Below are positions 50,901 to 59,934 of a DNA stretch of 64,000 nt, in pieces. The notes beneath the pieces were generated by a model, which saw only the letters and a program-made list of their open reading frames with translations, was not told the origin of the DNA and made no database searches. The translations under genes were made by a program, and so were the position numbers. The stretch comes from Neolewinella antarctica (GTDB lineage: Bacteria; Bacteroidota; Bacteroidia; Chitinophagales; Saprospiraceae): NCBI RefSeq assembly GCF_011927835.1, contig NZ_JAATJH010000002.1, positions 947,915 through 1,011,914 on the forward strand, given 5' to 3'. How positions within the stretch are numbered: the first letter of the stretch is position 1; every line of letters starts with the position of its first letter.

Positions 50901-53268
50901 CAGTTTACCGGAGATAGAATACATCGGCCTGGCCGCGCACGATCTGCAAATGAAGGCGATCGGCGACCTGGAAACCCTCACTTTTGAAGCGAACTGGTCC
51001 GATATTCAGTACGGTGATCAGGTTGGGTTGGGTCGTACCGCCCTCAGTGCGGAGTCGGTCGACGACCAACTCCTCGTCGAGTTGAAGCTCTACTCCACGG
51101 AAGATAGTCTACGGCATTACCTGGGCTTCGTGACCGACCCCGAGGCCGAAGAGTTCTTCGTTCAACTGGAGCCAGAGCAAATCCTCAACTTCGAAACCTG
51201 GACGGTGCCGGTGGATAACCGGATCGTGATGGCGGGCACCGACCTCACCATCGAGCAGTTCGAGCTGCGCAACGGCGGCCAGAGTCTTACGGCGCGCACG
51301 GACGAGCCCAACAACGTGATCGTCAATTTCAACGATTTCGACCTGCGTACGCCCAGCCGGCTGCTCCAGTCGGAAGAAGAATTTATCGGTGGAATCCTGA
51401 ACGGCCGGGTAGAACTGGACAACGTGCTCAGTAACCTGGGTATCCAGACGGATTTGCGCGTGGACGACTTTGCTTACACGGGGACGAAAGTTGGCGACAT
51501 CGCGGCCAAGATCGGTAGCTCCGACGAGCAAACTTATAACGTCGACGTCGCCATCACCGACGAAGGCAACGACGCTACGGTGAAAGGATCGGTCGTCCTG
51601 GACGGACCGGTCGACCTGACCGTCGACCTAAATAAATTTCAACTCACTTCCGTGGAGCCTTTCAGTATCGGTTACCTACAAAACTCCGAAGGGTACCTCG
51701 CGGGCCAGATTAAGGTTGGCGGCACACTCGTCGCGCCGAGCCTGAACGGGCAGGTTGCCTTTAAGGAAGCTAGCACCGTCATCAGCTTACTCGGCGAGCG
51801 TTTCCGTATGGACGACAAGCCCATCACGTTCCGCGACAAAACTATTTCCTTTGGCGATAACTGGCAGATATTTGACAGCAAGGGGGGGACGGCCACCGTC
51901 CGGGGTAACGTGGTAATGACGACACCCACGGACATCGACCTCGACGTGCGCGTCGTGGCGGATAATTTTCTCGCGATTAACTCCACCGAAGAGCAGAATA
52001 AGGACTGGTTCGGTGAAATGTACGTGGACGCGACGGTAGAGATTTCCGGGACGGCGCTCCTACCGATCGTGAACATCGTAGCCACCACGGCGAGTGAATC
52101 CGAGGTTACTTACATCTACCGGTTGCTCCAGCAGGGTTTGGTGGAGAGCGAGGGCATCGTCACGTTCGAAGAGCAGTACCGCTGGCGGGATATTCTGCGG
52201 CGGGACACGATGGGCGTGGATACCAACACCGTGCAGGTAGCCGGGATGGACATGACGCTCGATCTGGCGGTCGACCCGAATCTCGAAGTAACGGTGGTCG
52301 TCGACCCGGTCACGGGGCAGACCTTCGTCGGCCGTGCCGAGGGCGACCTCACGATGCGCATTTTTCCGGACGGCCGGATGGAGGCCAGTGGCCGCGTGGA
52401 ATTGACGGAAGGTAAGTACGACTTTATTTACCAGGGCTTCATCAACAAGGAATTCATCGTACTGCCGGGCAGCAACGTATCGTTTCAGGGCGACTTAGAA
52501 AACCCCATCATGGACTTGCGCATCCGCCACGTAGTGGAGGCGACGCCGCTGCCGCTGGTGCAGGGTGTGCAGGGAGGGACGGCGGACTTGACGGGCCTGC
52601 GGCGCGACCAGACCTTTTACGTCGACATAACCATGAAGGGGGATATGCAGGCGAGCGACATTACGACCAACGTCACCTACCCCGAAGACGCTTACGGGAA
52701 CCTGGGTTTAGCGCCCATCGAAAACTCACTGGCCACGCTGCGGCAGGACCAGAGCCGACTGACGACTACGGCTTTCCAGCTGCTTGCGTTCGGCGGCTTT
52801 AACGTGCCACTGCTCGATTCGGGCGGAGGGGGTGGCGGACCCGGTCTGGCGGCCACGACGCTCACGGGGCTGATGGATAACTACCTCAACAGCTTCGCCG
52901 ACCAACTCGTCGGGTTTGTCGACCTGGATTTTGGTCTCGATAACTACGAAGACGAGGGCGGTAAGACACAGACCAACTTGCGGGTCAGCCTGCGCAAAAC
53001 CTTATTTGACGACCGCGTCGTCATCAGCGTGGACGGCGTTGCGGGTACGTCCGACGACGAACTGGCGGGGACGCAGTCCACCTACCTGGACAACATCACG
53101 GCTGAGTACCTCATTAACGAGGACGGTACCTTCCGGTTAAAACTATTCAACGACCGGGACCGTACGAGCCTGATCGGTGGCAACGGTAACGTACTCCGGT
53201 TCGGTGGGCGGCTGACTTTTGGTAAGGATTTCGAGCGCTTGGGCTGGTCCGGAAAATCCGGTAAATAA
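47932..53268 (+). CDS. tamB: TamB, translocation and assembly module
   Basis: A 1778-residue AsmA/TamB-like protein that bridges the envelope. It starts with GTG at 47932; no ATG is suitable. The single N-terminal membrane helix (IFGIILGLVLLVFLLLQVP, about 26-44) is followed by very long repetitive beta structure with recurring D-L-N-V/I patterns, and ends with a C-terminal TamB domain (DUF490) around 1350-1760, including GKYDFIYQGFINKEFIVLPG and AFGGFNVPLLDSGG. It would guide proteins or lipids to the outer membrane with the TamL encoded 38 bases downstream. Confidence 0.93.
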   Translation: MTNNQPTTEQPPAPKKSLFRRILKVFLWIFGIILGLVLLVFLLLQVPAVQQRVAREVEKIASSSLGTDVGIGALDVDFPSRIEIDNFYLNNPAGDSIARVGHLGVGINMLALFKKKIQLTDIVLRDVYANVITTDSTSNIQFLLDMGAQDSSAVVMASDTALTEDTSGGGFEVAAAGAELILERADIYYQDDPAGILADIDARRLAGKVNDVDLEGQVYDINYLELEGANALVGIGPSSTPVDTTVTTAAAMQLKAGRVTIEKSNFDLRMEGQNITTQLPYVNLEGADLVLGEELRFNGEVFQVKDLGFTLDADAPALEGPGMDYNHLALTDVQAEATDVAYIVDSLHLRLRQLSGKEKSGLVLEKTEGTVVYDPNFLSLQDFVLRTSNTEIRSDNTEINYDFAGGDLEDMIARLQLEGYVGLRDVAYLAPDMLQTSVIARNLNQKVQFSARANGTMAAMDLSRIKLDGPGIKIRATGRVENALDPKRIAGRLNLAEFSIVPGPLLPLVPAGMLPPDIDWPQKIVAEGRADYRNDRLQLNLYALETRTFGNGLESRVKTNGVIEGVQSFPRTRLDVSLDTLLATKATILAYVPPGSIPEDYKLPDFIRGSGTVSGPMNDLIVNIRLGLPNDSTYASINGNIENALDPDNLNIDLNVSDLAIHIADIEAILPDSTLPANINIPDLRIRQAKISGSPTNLTFDIPMETDNGNWKIAGRYNPQDLDVSVDVTGVRVAKLFTGAIGDTLATLDLGPLSISAKATGQLEPAMDLNVTASIGETDGVQYLDLLATVRQDFYEADFNITHPSALALGQAVYAIGEDSIARVKALVDVNRLDLEYWEITQVPMLVEGRLEADVQGLDPYNMVALARLDSVRLRGAEGSSYVDSLVIDASLVDMNNEVYIKSDVLDAELLGRFDPLKTPEKMVNFIMAYWDEDLRQPDPVENGEELDFAMQLKRPQPLTGGLITGLTKLSQFSASFLYRDGTPQLLFNFSLPEIEYIGLAAHDLQMKAIGDLETLTFEANWSDIQYGDQVGLGRTALSAESVDDQLLVELKLYSTEDSLRHYLGFVTDPEAEEFFVQLEPEQILNFETWTVPVDNRIVMAGTDLTIEQFELRNGGQSLTARTDEPNNVIVNFNDFDLRTPSRLLQSEEEFIGGILNGRVELDNVLSNLGIQTDLRVDDFAYTGTKVGDIAAKIGSSDEQTYNVDVAITDEGNDATVKGSVVLDGPVDLTVDLNKFQLTSVEPFSIGYLQNSEGYLAGQIKVGGTLVAPSLNGQVAFKEASTVISLLGERFRMDDKPITFRDKTISFGDNWQIFDSKGGTATVRGNVVMTTPTDIDLDVRVVADNFLAINSTEEQNKDWFGEMYVDATVEISGTALLPIVNIVATTASESEVTYIYRLLQQGLVESEGIVTFEEQYRWRDILRRDTMGVDTNTVQVAGMDMTLDLAVDPNLEVTVVVDPVTGQTFVGRAEGDLTMRIFPDGRMEASGRVELTEGKYDFIYQGFINKEFIVLPGSNVSFQGDLENPIMDLRIRHVVEATPLPLVQGVQGGTADLTGLRRDQTFYVDITMKGDMQASDITTNVTYPEDAYGNLGLAPIENSLATLRQDQSRLTTTAFQLLAFGGFNVPLLDSGGGGGGPGLAATTLTGLMDNYLNSFADQLVGFVDLDFGLDNYEDEGGKTQTNLRVSLRKTLFDDRVVISVDGVAGTSDDELAGTQSTYLDNITAEYLINEDGTFRLKLFNDRDRTSLIGGNGNVLRFGGRLTFGKDFERLGWSGKSGK
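48448..48467 (+). repeat. degenerate GC-rich motif inside tamB
   Basis: TCGCGGCCGCGGGTGC, several bases from the core, encoding AAAGAEL. The weakest of the coding copies and possibly chance. Confidence 0.35.
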
Positions 53269-53306
53269 TAATTGTCGTGAAGGGAAAATTTAATAAACGG
53301 GAAGGA

Positions 53307-55724
53307 ATGACCCAACCACATTTGCTATTTACCAAGGCACTTCGCACCTGCGCCAGCGCCCTGCTGCTGGTAACGATTTACGGCTGTAGTATTACCCAGT
53401 ATTTGCCCGAGGATAAGTACTTGTACAACGGCTCCTCCATCGAAGTCATCGCGCCGGACGAAACGGCGACGGCGGAACTGACGGCGGAGGTAACCTCGGT
53501 GCTCAACCAGAACACCAACGGTAAAATACCCTTGCTGGGTTACTACGGCATTTACCGCTGGTACAAGTTCGAGGAGAAGTTGAAAGAGAAACCCGAAAAA
53601 TTCCAGGACAAAGAACACTGGGGGGAGGAACCAATCTTCTACGACGAAAACGTGGTGGAAACAGTCAATACTTTACTTGAGAACCGCGCCAGCAACGAAG
53701 GCTATTTTAATAACGAGAGCGAGTGGGCGCTGGATACGAACCAGTCGCCACCCCTCATCAGTGCCGATTACGTACTCACCGTCGGCCAGGCCTACCGATT
53801 GGATTCCATCCGCCTGGTCTGGTCCGACTCCTCCATCGCGCGCAGAATCGATGAGTTGTCTCCCGAAACGCGCCTCGACAAGGGGGAGCGTTACGAACTC
53901 GACGACGTCAAGGCCGAGCGGCAGCGTTGGGAAAACAAGCTCCGCCAACAGGGGTATTACTACCTCCGCGCGGACGACTTCATGTTTCTCGCCGATACCG
54001 TTTCCGGCGACCACCAGGTGGACATGCTCGGCAAACTCAAAGACGACATCCCGACCAACCACACCAAACCGCAGCGCATTTCGCGGATCAACGTGTACGC
54101 CAACGCCGACACGCGCGACACCCTGAATGCTTACGGCCCGGGCGATACGATCGTCTCGGGTGGTCTGCACATCATCTGTAAGGAGTGCCCCCTGCGGCCA
54201 AAAATTATGGATGAGGCCTTCCAGCAACGGGAGGGTGACCTGTACAGCCCGGTATCCCACCAGACGACCCTCAAGCGGCTGGCTAACTACAATACCTTCC
54301 GTTACATTGCGATGGACTACCAACCGGTCCCCGGGTCGGACAGTACCCTAGTCATGAATGCCTACATGGAGCCCCGCTTACGCCGGCGTTTCGAAGGCGA
54401 ACTGGGTCTTAGCTACAATAGCGCTGACTATTTCGGCCCGAACGTCAAACTAGCTTACGTTAACCGCAACCTACTGCGCGGGGCGGAATTACTGCGCATC
54501 GAAGGAGAGTACGCACTAGCCCAGTTCCTGGGTGGCCAGGGCGAGACACGCGTCCCACGGTCCAGTATTTTTGGGCTTAAGGCTACCTTATCCGTCCCCC
54601 GCCTGTGGTTGCCGAAGAAACGTAAACTCATCCCGCGGGTCACGACGAGTGGTTCGGTGATCGAGATTGGCGGGAGGGTGGAAGCACTGAGTATGAACCT
54701 TCAGCGCTTCAAGTCCGAGATCCAAACCAATCGCCTGACGGAGCTCGCGGAAAAACTGGAGAACGACGAAGAGGCAACGGAAAATCTTTCGCTCGGGCAG
54801 TTCACCGTCCAGTTTGGTTACACTTGGCGACGCCGGGTAACGACGAGCCACGCCCTTAACCCGTTGAGCATCCGGTTGCAGAACCCGACGGTAAGCACCG
54901 AAGAGGTGCTTGATCTGGCGCGCCTGAGCAACCTGGCGCCCTCCGTGGCCGGCTCCAACGGAAATAGTCGCTTCGACCGGATGCTCGTCTTTAGCCCGAA
55001 TTACACTTACACTTACGACAGCCGCCTGGCGGGGTCGCGGCCGCACTCGTTTTTCCTCAACCAGTTCATTTCGGGCAACGTGAACAACGTCTTCCCGGTC
55101 GGTAGCGACTCTGAGTTGCGGGACCCGGAGACGAGCTATTACCCGTTAGTAGAAACCGACGCGCGGTACTACTTTCAGATAAACAAGCAACTCCAGATCG
55201 CCACGCGCTTCCACGGGGGCGTCGCCTTCCCGCTGGCGAGTAAGCGAGTTATCGTGCCCTATTTCGACCTCTTCAGTATTGGCGGGCCGAACAGCCTGCG
55301 TGGGTTCGCACCACGGCAGGTGGGGCCGGGCAACACCGTTCCGGAGCAAAACAGTCCGCTCTCGTTTGGCGGTTTTGGCAATCTTTTGTTGGAGACGAGT
55401 CTCGAGTTCCGGTACAAAGTCAATTCCTTAATCGAGTTAGCGGTCTTTGCCGACGCGGGTAACATCTGGACGTATAAATCCGAGCTGCAACCCATTCCAA
55501 CGGATTTCAATACCCGCGCCTTTACCGGTCAGTTAGCGGTGGATGCCGGGATCGGCTTTCGTTTCGATCTCCAGTTTCTCGTCTTCCGGATCGATCTGGC
55601 GCAGCCGCTGCAAACGGCATACGGGGAGGAAGAGTTGAAGTTGTTGAAAATACCTTACGAGGGTGCCCGGGCGGCACCGGCGAATGATTTACGGTTGGTG
55701 GTGGCTTTTGGCTATCCTTTTTAA
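53307..55724 (+). CDS. tamL: TamL, BamA/TamA-family lipoprotein
   Basis: An 805-residue Omp85-family outer-membrane protein. The start at 53307 follows a good GGAAGGA site at 5 bases, unusual in this window, and gives a lipoprotein signal ending LLLVTIYGC, so it replaces the earlier GTG at 53277. POTRA-like domains occupy about 40-350 (RLDSIRLVWSDSSIARRID), followed by the barrel with GGPNSLRGFAPRQVGPGN near 655 (the conserved L6 RG motif). A lipid-anchored TamA homologue beside tamB is the Bacteroidota TamB-TamL arrangement. Confidence 0.93.
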   Translation: MTQPHLLFTKALRTCASALLLVTIYGCSITQYLPEDKYLYNGSSIEVIAPDETATAELTAEVTSVLNQNTNGKIPLLGYYGIYRWYKFEEKLKEKPEKFQDKEHWGEEPIFYDENVVETVNTLLENRASNEGYFNNESEWALDTNQSPPLISADYVLTVGQAYRLDSIRLVWSDSSIARRIDELSPETRLDKGERYELDDVKAERQRWENKLRQQGYYYLRADDFMFLADTVSGDHQVDMLGKLKDDIPTNHTKPQRISRINVYANADTRDTLNAYGPGDTIVSGGLHIICKECPLRPKIMDEAFQQREGDLYSPVSHQTTLKRLANYNTFRYIAMDYQPVPGSDSTLVMNAYMEPRLRRRFEGELGLSYNSADYFGPNVKLAYVNRNLLRGAELLRIEGEYALAQFLGGQGETRVPRSSIFGLKATLSVPRLWLPKKRKLIPRVTTSGSVIEIGGRVEALSMNLQRFKSEIQTNRLTELAEKLENDEEATENLSLGQFTVQFGYTWRRRVTTSHALNPLSIRLQNPTVSTEEVLDLARLSNLAPSVAGSNGNSRFDRMLVFSPNYTYTYDSRLAGSRPHSFFLNQFISGNVNNVFPVGSDSELRDPETSYYPLVETDARYYFQINKQLQIATRFHGGVAFPLASKRVIVPYFDLFSIGGPNSLRGFAPRQVGPGNTVPEQNSPLSFGGFGNLLLETSLEFRYKVNSLIELAVFADAGNIWTYKSELQPIPTDFNTRAFTGQLAVDAGIGFRFDLQFLVFRIDLAQPLQTAYGEEELKLLKIPYEGARAAPANDLRLVVAFGYPF

Positions 55725-55865
55725 AGGCCGAGACGGCTACCTCCAACGGTGCCCCGGCCGGGTTGCCGGAAGTAGGTGGGCGCATCCGCAACTACATTTA
55801 TTTGTATTTAATGTGTCGAGTTCCACGTGCCGGAGCACGGCTTGACGAATCAGCGTGAGTTTACG

Positions 55866-58757
55866 TTACTTTACTTTGAGCGGTACGGAAGCGTTGTAAT
55901 TATCAGCATTAATCACTACGTCGTATTCGCCGGCGCGCAGATAATAAACGTCGTTTTCCGCCGCGTCTACGGTCGTTAGTGGCCGACCTTCTTTACGGTC
56001 TTTATCCAGCTCCGCCGCCATCATTTCCGCGAAGCGGCCGTCGAAACTTAGGTCGTAGGTGAATTGATTTACGCCCGGAATTAGCTTGACGTCCCGCCGG
56101 TAAAGAACCGTACCGTCTTTGCGCTTCACCGATAACTCCGCACCCGCGCCAGCGCCCGGATTATACACCGCAATCGCTACTTCCGGTTCCCGCGCGTTCA
56201 GGTCGAAATCCAACGTGCCGTAGCGGGTGGAATAGCGGGCCGTTTCCAGTGAATCCATCGCCATGCGGCCGGGCTCGATCGCAGCGCCCTGCAGCAAACC
56301 GATGTTTACCCGGTAAAGACTCCGCCCGTGCGTGCCGACGATCAGGTCTTTGGAGGGGTTGTGGATGACGAGGTCGTGTATCGCAACGGCGGGCAGACCA
56401 CCGGACATCGTACTGAACTTGTTGCCGCCGTCGAGGCTGACGTAAAGCCCGTGGTCGGTACCGACGAAGAGTAAGTTGGCGACAAGGGAATCTTCTAGAA
56501 TGACGTTGACCGGCTCCTCCGGCAGGAACTTCCCGATTTCCGACCAGGTAGCGCCCTTGTCCGTGCTTTTGTAGACGAGGCTGTTGAAATAGTCATTGCG
56601 GTAGCCATTCAGCGCGAGGTAGACGACGTTTGCGTCGTGTTTGCCGGCGGATACGCGCGAGACCCAGAGGTCAGTCGGCAGGTCGCCGAGAATGTTAGTC
56701 CAGGTGGTGCCGCCGTCTTCGCTACGGTGGATTAGACCGTCGTCGCTGCCTACGTATAAAAGGTCTTTTTGTATTGGGCTCTCGCTGATCGAGGTTAGCG
56801 TTCCGAAGGCTACGTCGCCCGGCTTGCCGCCATGGGTTAGGTCGTCGCTCGTTAACGTCCAGTCATCGCCCCTGTTCGTGCTCTTGTGGAAGCGATTGGA
56901 GCCGAGGTAGAAGATGTCCGGATCGTGCGGGCTGAGCAGGATCGGTGATTGCCAGTTCCAGCGGTAGGGGCGTTGGCCCAGTTCGTGTTTTGGCGTGAGA
57001 AATTTACTCGTGTCCGCGTTCATGTCGATGCGGTAGTAGTTACCGTACTGGTAACCGACGTAGGCGGTGTTGTTGTCGCGTGGGTCGATCTCGACTTGCA
57101 TACCGTCGCCGCCGAAGAGCATTTTGTAGGGGTATTCGCCACCTTGCATCCAGCCGGGACCGGCTTCGTAATCGTGGGGGCCGCGCCAGGTGCCGTTGTC
57201 CTGCAGGCCGCCGTAAACGCGGTAGCCGTCCGGGTGATTATCCACCGCGATGCCGTAGAATTGGCCGAGGGGCGGGTTGTTGCACTTGCGCCAGTTTTTG
57301 CCGCCGTCGTAGCTGATGTTGATGCCGCCGTCGTTACCGTTGATGAGGTGGTCGGGGCGGTCGGGGTTGATCCACAGCGCGTGGTGATCGGCGTGGACGT
57401 TGTCGGCGTTGATGCCCTTCCAGTTGGCACCGCCGTCGGTTGATTTTACGATCGGGACGCCGAGGGCGTAGACGATTTCGGGGTCATTCGGGAGGGTACG
57501 GATCTGGCCGAAGTAGTAGCCGTAGGAGTTGTACAGTCCGTCGATGAAAGACTCGTGGGTACGTTCCCAGCTTTCCCCGTTGTTGCGGCTGACGTAGAGT
57601 TCGAAGCCTTTTACCGGGGTGCCGAAAAGCAGGCTGTTGGCGTCTTCGAGATATTCGACGAGGGCTTGCGGGGAGATTTTTTCGCCGCTTGCGTCGGCCA
57701 TTAAAGATTCAGCAGTTACGTCTTTTGGGAAGCCGTTACCACGAAGGAAGTCATCGACTAAATAGGTCTCCAAGCGCTCGAAATCTTCGCGTGGCATGGT
57801 GCGGAGTAGTTCCTTGGTGAGGCTTTTGTCGCTCGTGTCGCGTGGTTCGGCGTCGCGTCGGAAGTAGTTGTCTATGCTGGCGTAGAGAAAGCGTTCGCCG
57901 TCGGTGTCGTAGCTGATGCTGAGGCCAATTCTACCTGCGCCTTCGCCTACGGGGAAGCCGGAAGTAGCGCCCGTAATCTTCGACCAGTTCGCGCCGCCAT
58001 CGGTGCTGTGGTAAACGGCGCTGCCCTTGCCGGATTCTTTGAAATCCCAGGCTTTGCGGGTCCGCTCCCAGGCTGCGGCGTAGAGTTCGTTAGGGTTACG
58101 GGGGTCGCGGATGAGGTCAACGACGCCGGTACTGTCGTTGATGAATAGTGTCTTTTGCCACGTCCCGCCGCCGTTGGTGGTCTTGAAAACACCGCGGTCC
58201 GGGTTGTCACTGTAGAGGTGGCCGAGGGCGGCTACCCAGACGGTGCTCGCGTCGCGCTGATCGACGATGACGCGGCCCACGTGGTGGGTTTCGGGGAGGC
58301 CGACAAAGGTCCAGGAGTTGCCGCCGTCGGTGCTGCGGTAGACGCCATTTCCGGCGTAGGAGGAACGGCTGGAATTGACTTCACCGGTGCCGACGTAGAT
58401 GGTTTTCGTGATCCAGTGCACGTCGATATCGCCGATGGTCATGACGGGTAAGTCGTCGAAGAGCGGTAGGAAAGTGATGCCGTTATCCTTCGTTTCCCAC
58501 AGGCCACCGCTGGCGTAGGCGACGTAGAAGTGGGTCGGGTCGGCGGGGTCCACGGCGATGTCGGCCACGCGGCCGCTCATGATGGTGGGGCCGATGTTTT
58601 TGAATTCGAGACCGGCGGCGGGGCTGCTTTGGGCCAGGAATAAGCGTTGCTGGAAGGCCTGGTCGCGGACGGCGGCGGCGGTGGGGCTCTGGGCGCTTGT
58701 TTGGGCGTGGACGCAGGTGCAGAGCAGAAGGGTAAGGAGCAGGGGGAGGGGGCGCAT
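55866..58757 (-). CDS. secreted BNR/VPS10-like beta-propeller protein
   Basis: A 963-residue exported protein. The start at 58757 (MRPLPLLLTLLLCTCVHAQ) gives a clean signal peptide; the longer frame runs through non-coding DNA and the GC-rich motif. It contains many BNR/Asp-box turns (STDGGNSWTFVG, TTNGGGTWQKTL, SEDGGTTWTNIL, STDKGATWSEIG), enough for one or two propellers of the VPS10/sortilin kind, and a C-terminal beta domain (FTYDLSFDGRFAEMMAAEL). There is no T9SS C-terminal domain. The substrate is unknown; such proteins bind or cleave glycans in some cases. Confidence 0.87.
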   Translation of the reverse strand: MRPLPLLLTLLLCTCVHAQTSAQSPTAAAVRDQAFQQRLFLAQSSPAAGLEFKNIGPTIMSGRVADIAVDPADPTHFYVAYASGGLWETKDNGITFLPLFDDLPVMTIGDIDVHWITKTIYVGTGEVNSSRSSYAGNGVYRSTDGGNSWTFVGLPETHHVGRVIVDQRDASTVWVAALGHLYSDNPDRGVFKTTNGGGTWQKTLFINDSTGVVDLIRDPRNPNELYAAAWERTRKAWDFKESGKGSAVYHSTDGGANWSKITGATSGFPVGEGAGRIGLSISYDTDGERFLYASIDNYFRRDAEPRDTSDKSLTKELLRTMPREDFERLETYLVDDFLRGNGFPKDVTAESLMADASGEKISPQALVEYLEDANSLLFGTPVKGFELYVSRNNGESWERTHESFIDGLYNSYGYYFGQIRTLPNDPEIVYALGVPIVKSTDGGANWKGINADNVHADHHALWINPDRPDHLINGNDGGINISYDGGKNWRKCNNPPLGQFYGIAVDNHPDGYRVYGGLQDNGTWRGPHDYEAGPGWMQGGEYPYKMLFGGDGMQVEIDPRDNNTAYVGYQYGNYYRIDMNADTSKFLTPKHELGQRPYRWNWQSPILLSPHDPDIFYLGSNRFHKSTNRGDDWTLTSDDLTHGGKPGDVAFGTLTSISESPIQKDLLYVGSDDGLIHRSEDGGTTWTNILGDLPTDLWVSRVSAGKHDANVVYLALNGYRNDYFNSLVYKSTDKGATWSEIGKFLPEEPVNVILEDSLVANLLFVGTDHGLYVSLDGGNKFSTMSGGLPAVAIHDLVIHNPSKDLIVGTHGRSLYRVNIGLLQGAAIEPGRMAMDSLETARYSTRYGTLDFDLNAREPEVAIAVYNPGAGAGAELSVKRKDGTVLYRRDVKLIPGVNQFTYDLSFDGRFAEMMAAELDKDRKEGRPLTTVDAAENDVYYLRAGEYDVVINADNYNASVPLKVK
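56138..56159 (-). repeat. GC-rich motif inside BNR protein gene
   Basis: GCACCCGCGCCAGCGC, two mismatches from the core, encoding GAGAGAEL in a turn (YNPGAGAGAELSVKRKDG). Confidence 0.5.
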
Positions 58758-59101
58758 CGGGATGGTTTGGGGACGGCTCAAGGTACGCGTTTGCGCAGGA
58801 ATATGGAACGACGAAATCCATACGTCGATGCAGGTTAATAGCTGAGGCTTGTTGGTGATTTCTTGTAGTGGAACTATCCGATAGACTTCGCTCTTAAGGG
58901 ACCTCCCCGGCACCCGCGACCGCGCCCCGAAATCCCATAACGTCAACATTACACGGACCTTGTAAAAATAACAATCCGCAACCGTAAATCTTCCCCCAAA
59001 AGCATAAACTCCCTTCGCTAACCCACGTCTCATAGTGGACGTCTCGGAGCTTTTTTGAGTTACCGGGGCGTCAATTTTGTAACCTTTTAAACAAGTCCAT
59101 T
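58758..59101. other. intergenic region
   Basis: 344 bases between divergent genes without a coding sequence. It contains one exact copy of the GC-rich motif (58907-58929). Upstream of 59102 there is TTG (59055-59057) and CAATTTTG (59072-59079), a loose match to a Bacteroidota promoter with short spacing. Confidence 0.45.
58907..58929 (-). repeat. dispersed GC-rich motif, exact core
   Basis: GCACCCGCGACCGCGC, exact, flanked by the usual CCGG and CCC. Intergenic. Confidence 0.8.
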
Positions 59102-59434
59102 ATGTCTAATCAAAACGACCACCTCAATTCGACCATCGAATCCCTGAACCGGGGGCTAGAGAAAGCTAAGCCGGGCGCCACCCGCAGCCTCACCAGCTGG
59201 GTAAAGGCGCTCAAGGATAGCAAAGATGAGAAACTGACCAAGTTGGCCGACGAGCTCCAGCAGCTCCACGACCACCTCGGTAAGGACTCCATCGACACGG
59301 CCCAAGTGAAAAAACTGATGACGAGCATCGGTAAACACACGACGGCCGCGGCGAAAACCGCCGAAGGCACGACCGCCGAGAAGATCAGCGAACTGGGCAA
59401 GGCCCTGACCGACGCCGCGGGCTCACTGAAGTAA
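59102..59434 (+). CDS. small helical hypothetical protein
   Basis: A 110-residue, fully helical, charged cytoplasmic protein (TIESLNRGLEKAKPGATRSL, then KLTKLADELQQLHDHLGKDS, ending in an Ala/Thr/Lys-rich helix). It has no cysteine, signal or known motif. The pattern of amphipathic helices suggests a small four-helix or coiled-coil protein. A strong terminator follows, so it is monocistronic. Function unknown. Confidence 0.7.
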   Translation: MSNQNDHLNSTIESLNRGLEKAKPGATRSLTSWVKALKDSKDEKLTKLADELQQLHDHLGKDSIDTAQVKKLMTSIGKHTTAAAKTAEGTTAEKISELGKALTDAAGSLK

Positions 59435-59456
59435 GCGCGCACTAGGTTAATTAAGG

Positions 59457-59505
59457 GAAGCCCCCGTAGTCCGACTCGTTTCGAGGGTGACTGCGGGGGC
59501 TTCTT
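59457..59505 (+). terminator. terminator after small helical protein
   Basis: Stem GAAGCCCCCGTAGTC (59457-59471) with GACTGCGGGGGCTTC (59489-59503), one mismatch, followed by TT only. The rest of the 315-base gap to the next gene shows nothing else except the GC-rich motif at 59725. Confidence 0.7.
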
Positions 59506-59724
59506 GATGTTGGGGGTAACGACACCATCACGACGAAGCCTTCATGCGTTGAACGCAATGGCTCGATGGTTGGATCACAGTTTTTTTACTGACTCATCCG
59601 CCCCGATCCATCCCTCGCGCGCGTCGCATGGTCCAGTGACGATTGTTACGAGCATGGTAATATCAGTGGGGTTCCCCGAACGACTTTCCGCCGCCGAGCG
59701 TTCTTTGCTCCCGAACCAACTTCC

Positions 59725-59745
59725 CCCGCACCAGCGACCGCGCCC
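59725..59745 (-). repeat. GC-rich motif just before a start codon
   Basis: GCACCAGCGACCGCGC, one mismatch from the core, ending 4-5 bases before the ATG at 59750, in the place of a leader. Confidence 0.7.
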
Positions 59746-59749
59746 TTAA

Positions 59750-59890
59750 ATGCCAAAAGAAAAACAAGTCACCCCTAAAGCCGAGTGCTGCCAAAAGTAC
59801 CTGAAAAAGAAAGATAAATACTGCAAGCGCTGCCCGCTCATCCTTACCCCCGATGCGCCGGTGAAATTCAAGAAGAAGAAACAAAAGTAG
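59750..59890 (+). CDS. small cysteine-rich basic protein
   Basis: A 46-residue open frame beginning MPKEKQVTPKAECCQKYLKK. It holds four cysteines arranged as a CC pair and C-x2-C (YCKRCP), with a Lys-rich tail (KFKKKKQK). The pattern suggests a tiny zinc-binding knuckle protein, possibly contacting nucleic acid. It lies 44 bases upstream of a radical SAM gene on the same strand. I believe similar short proteins occur in other Bacteroidota, but I cannot verify this here. Confidence 0.65.
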   Translation: MPKEKQVTPKAECCQKYLKKKDKYCKRCPLILTPDAPVKFKKKKQK

Positions 59891-59934
59891 GCGGCCCGAC
59901 GGATGGGCACCACAAAAAATAGTACTTTTAAGGT

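Noticed and set aside
56949-57443. Val/Ala-rich plus-strand frame
   Set aside because: Antisense shadow of the BNR protein with low-complexity translation.
58758-59033. Longer N-terminus of the BNR protein
   Set aside because: It runs through intergenic DNA including the GC-rich motif, while a clean signal peptide starts at 58757.
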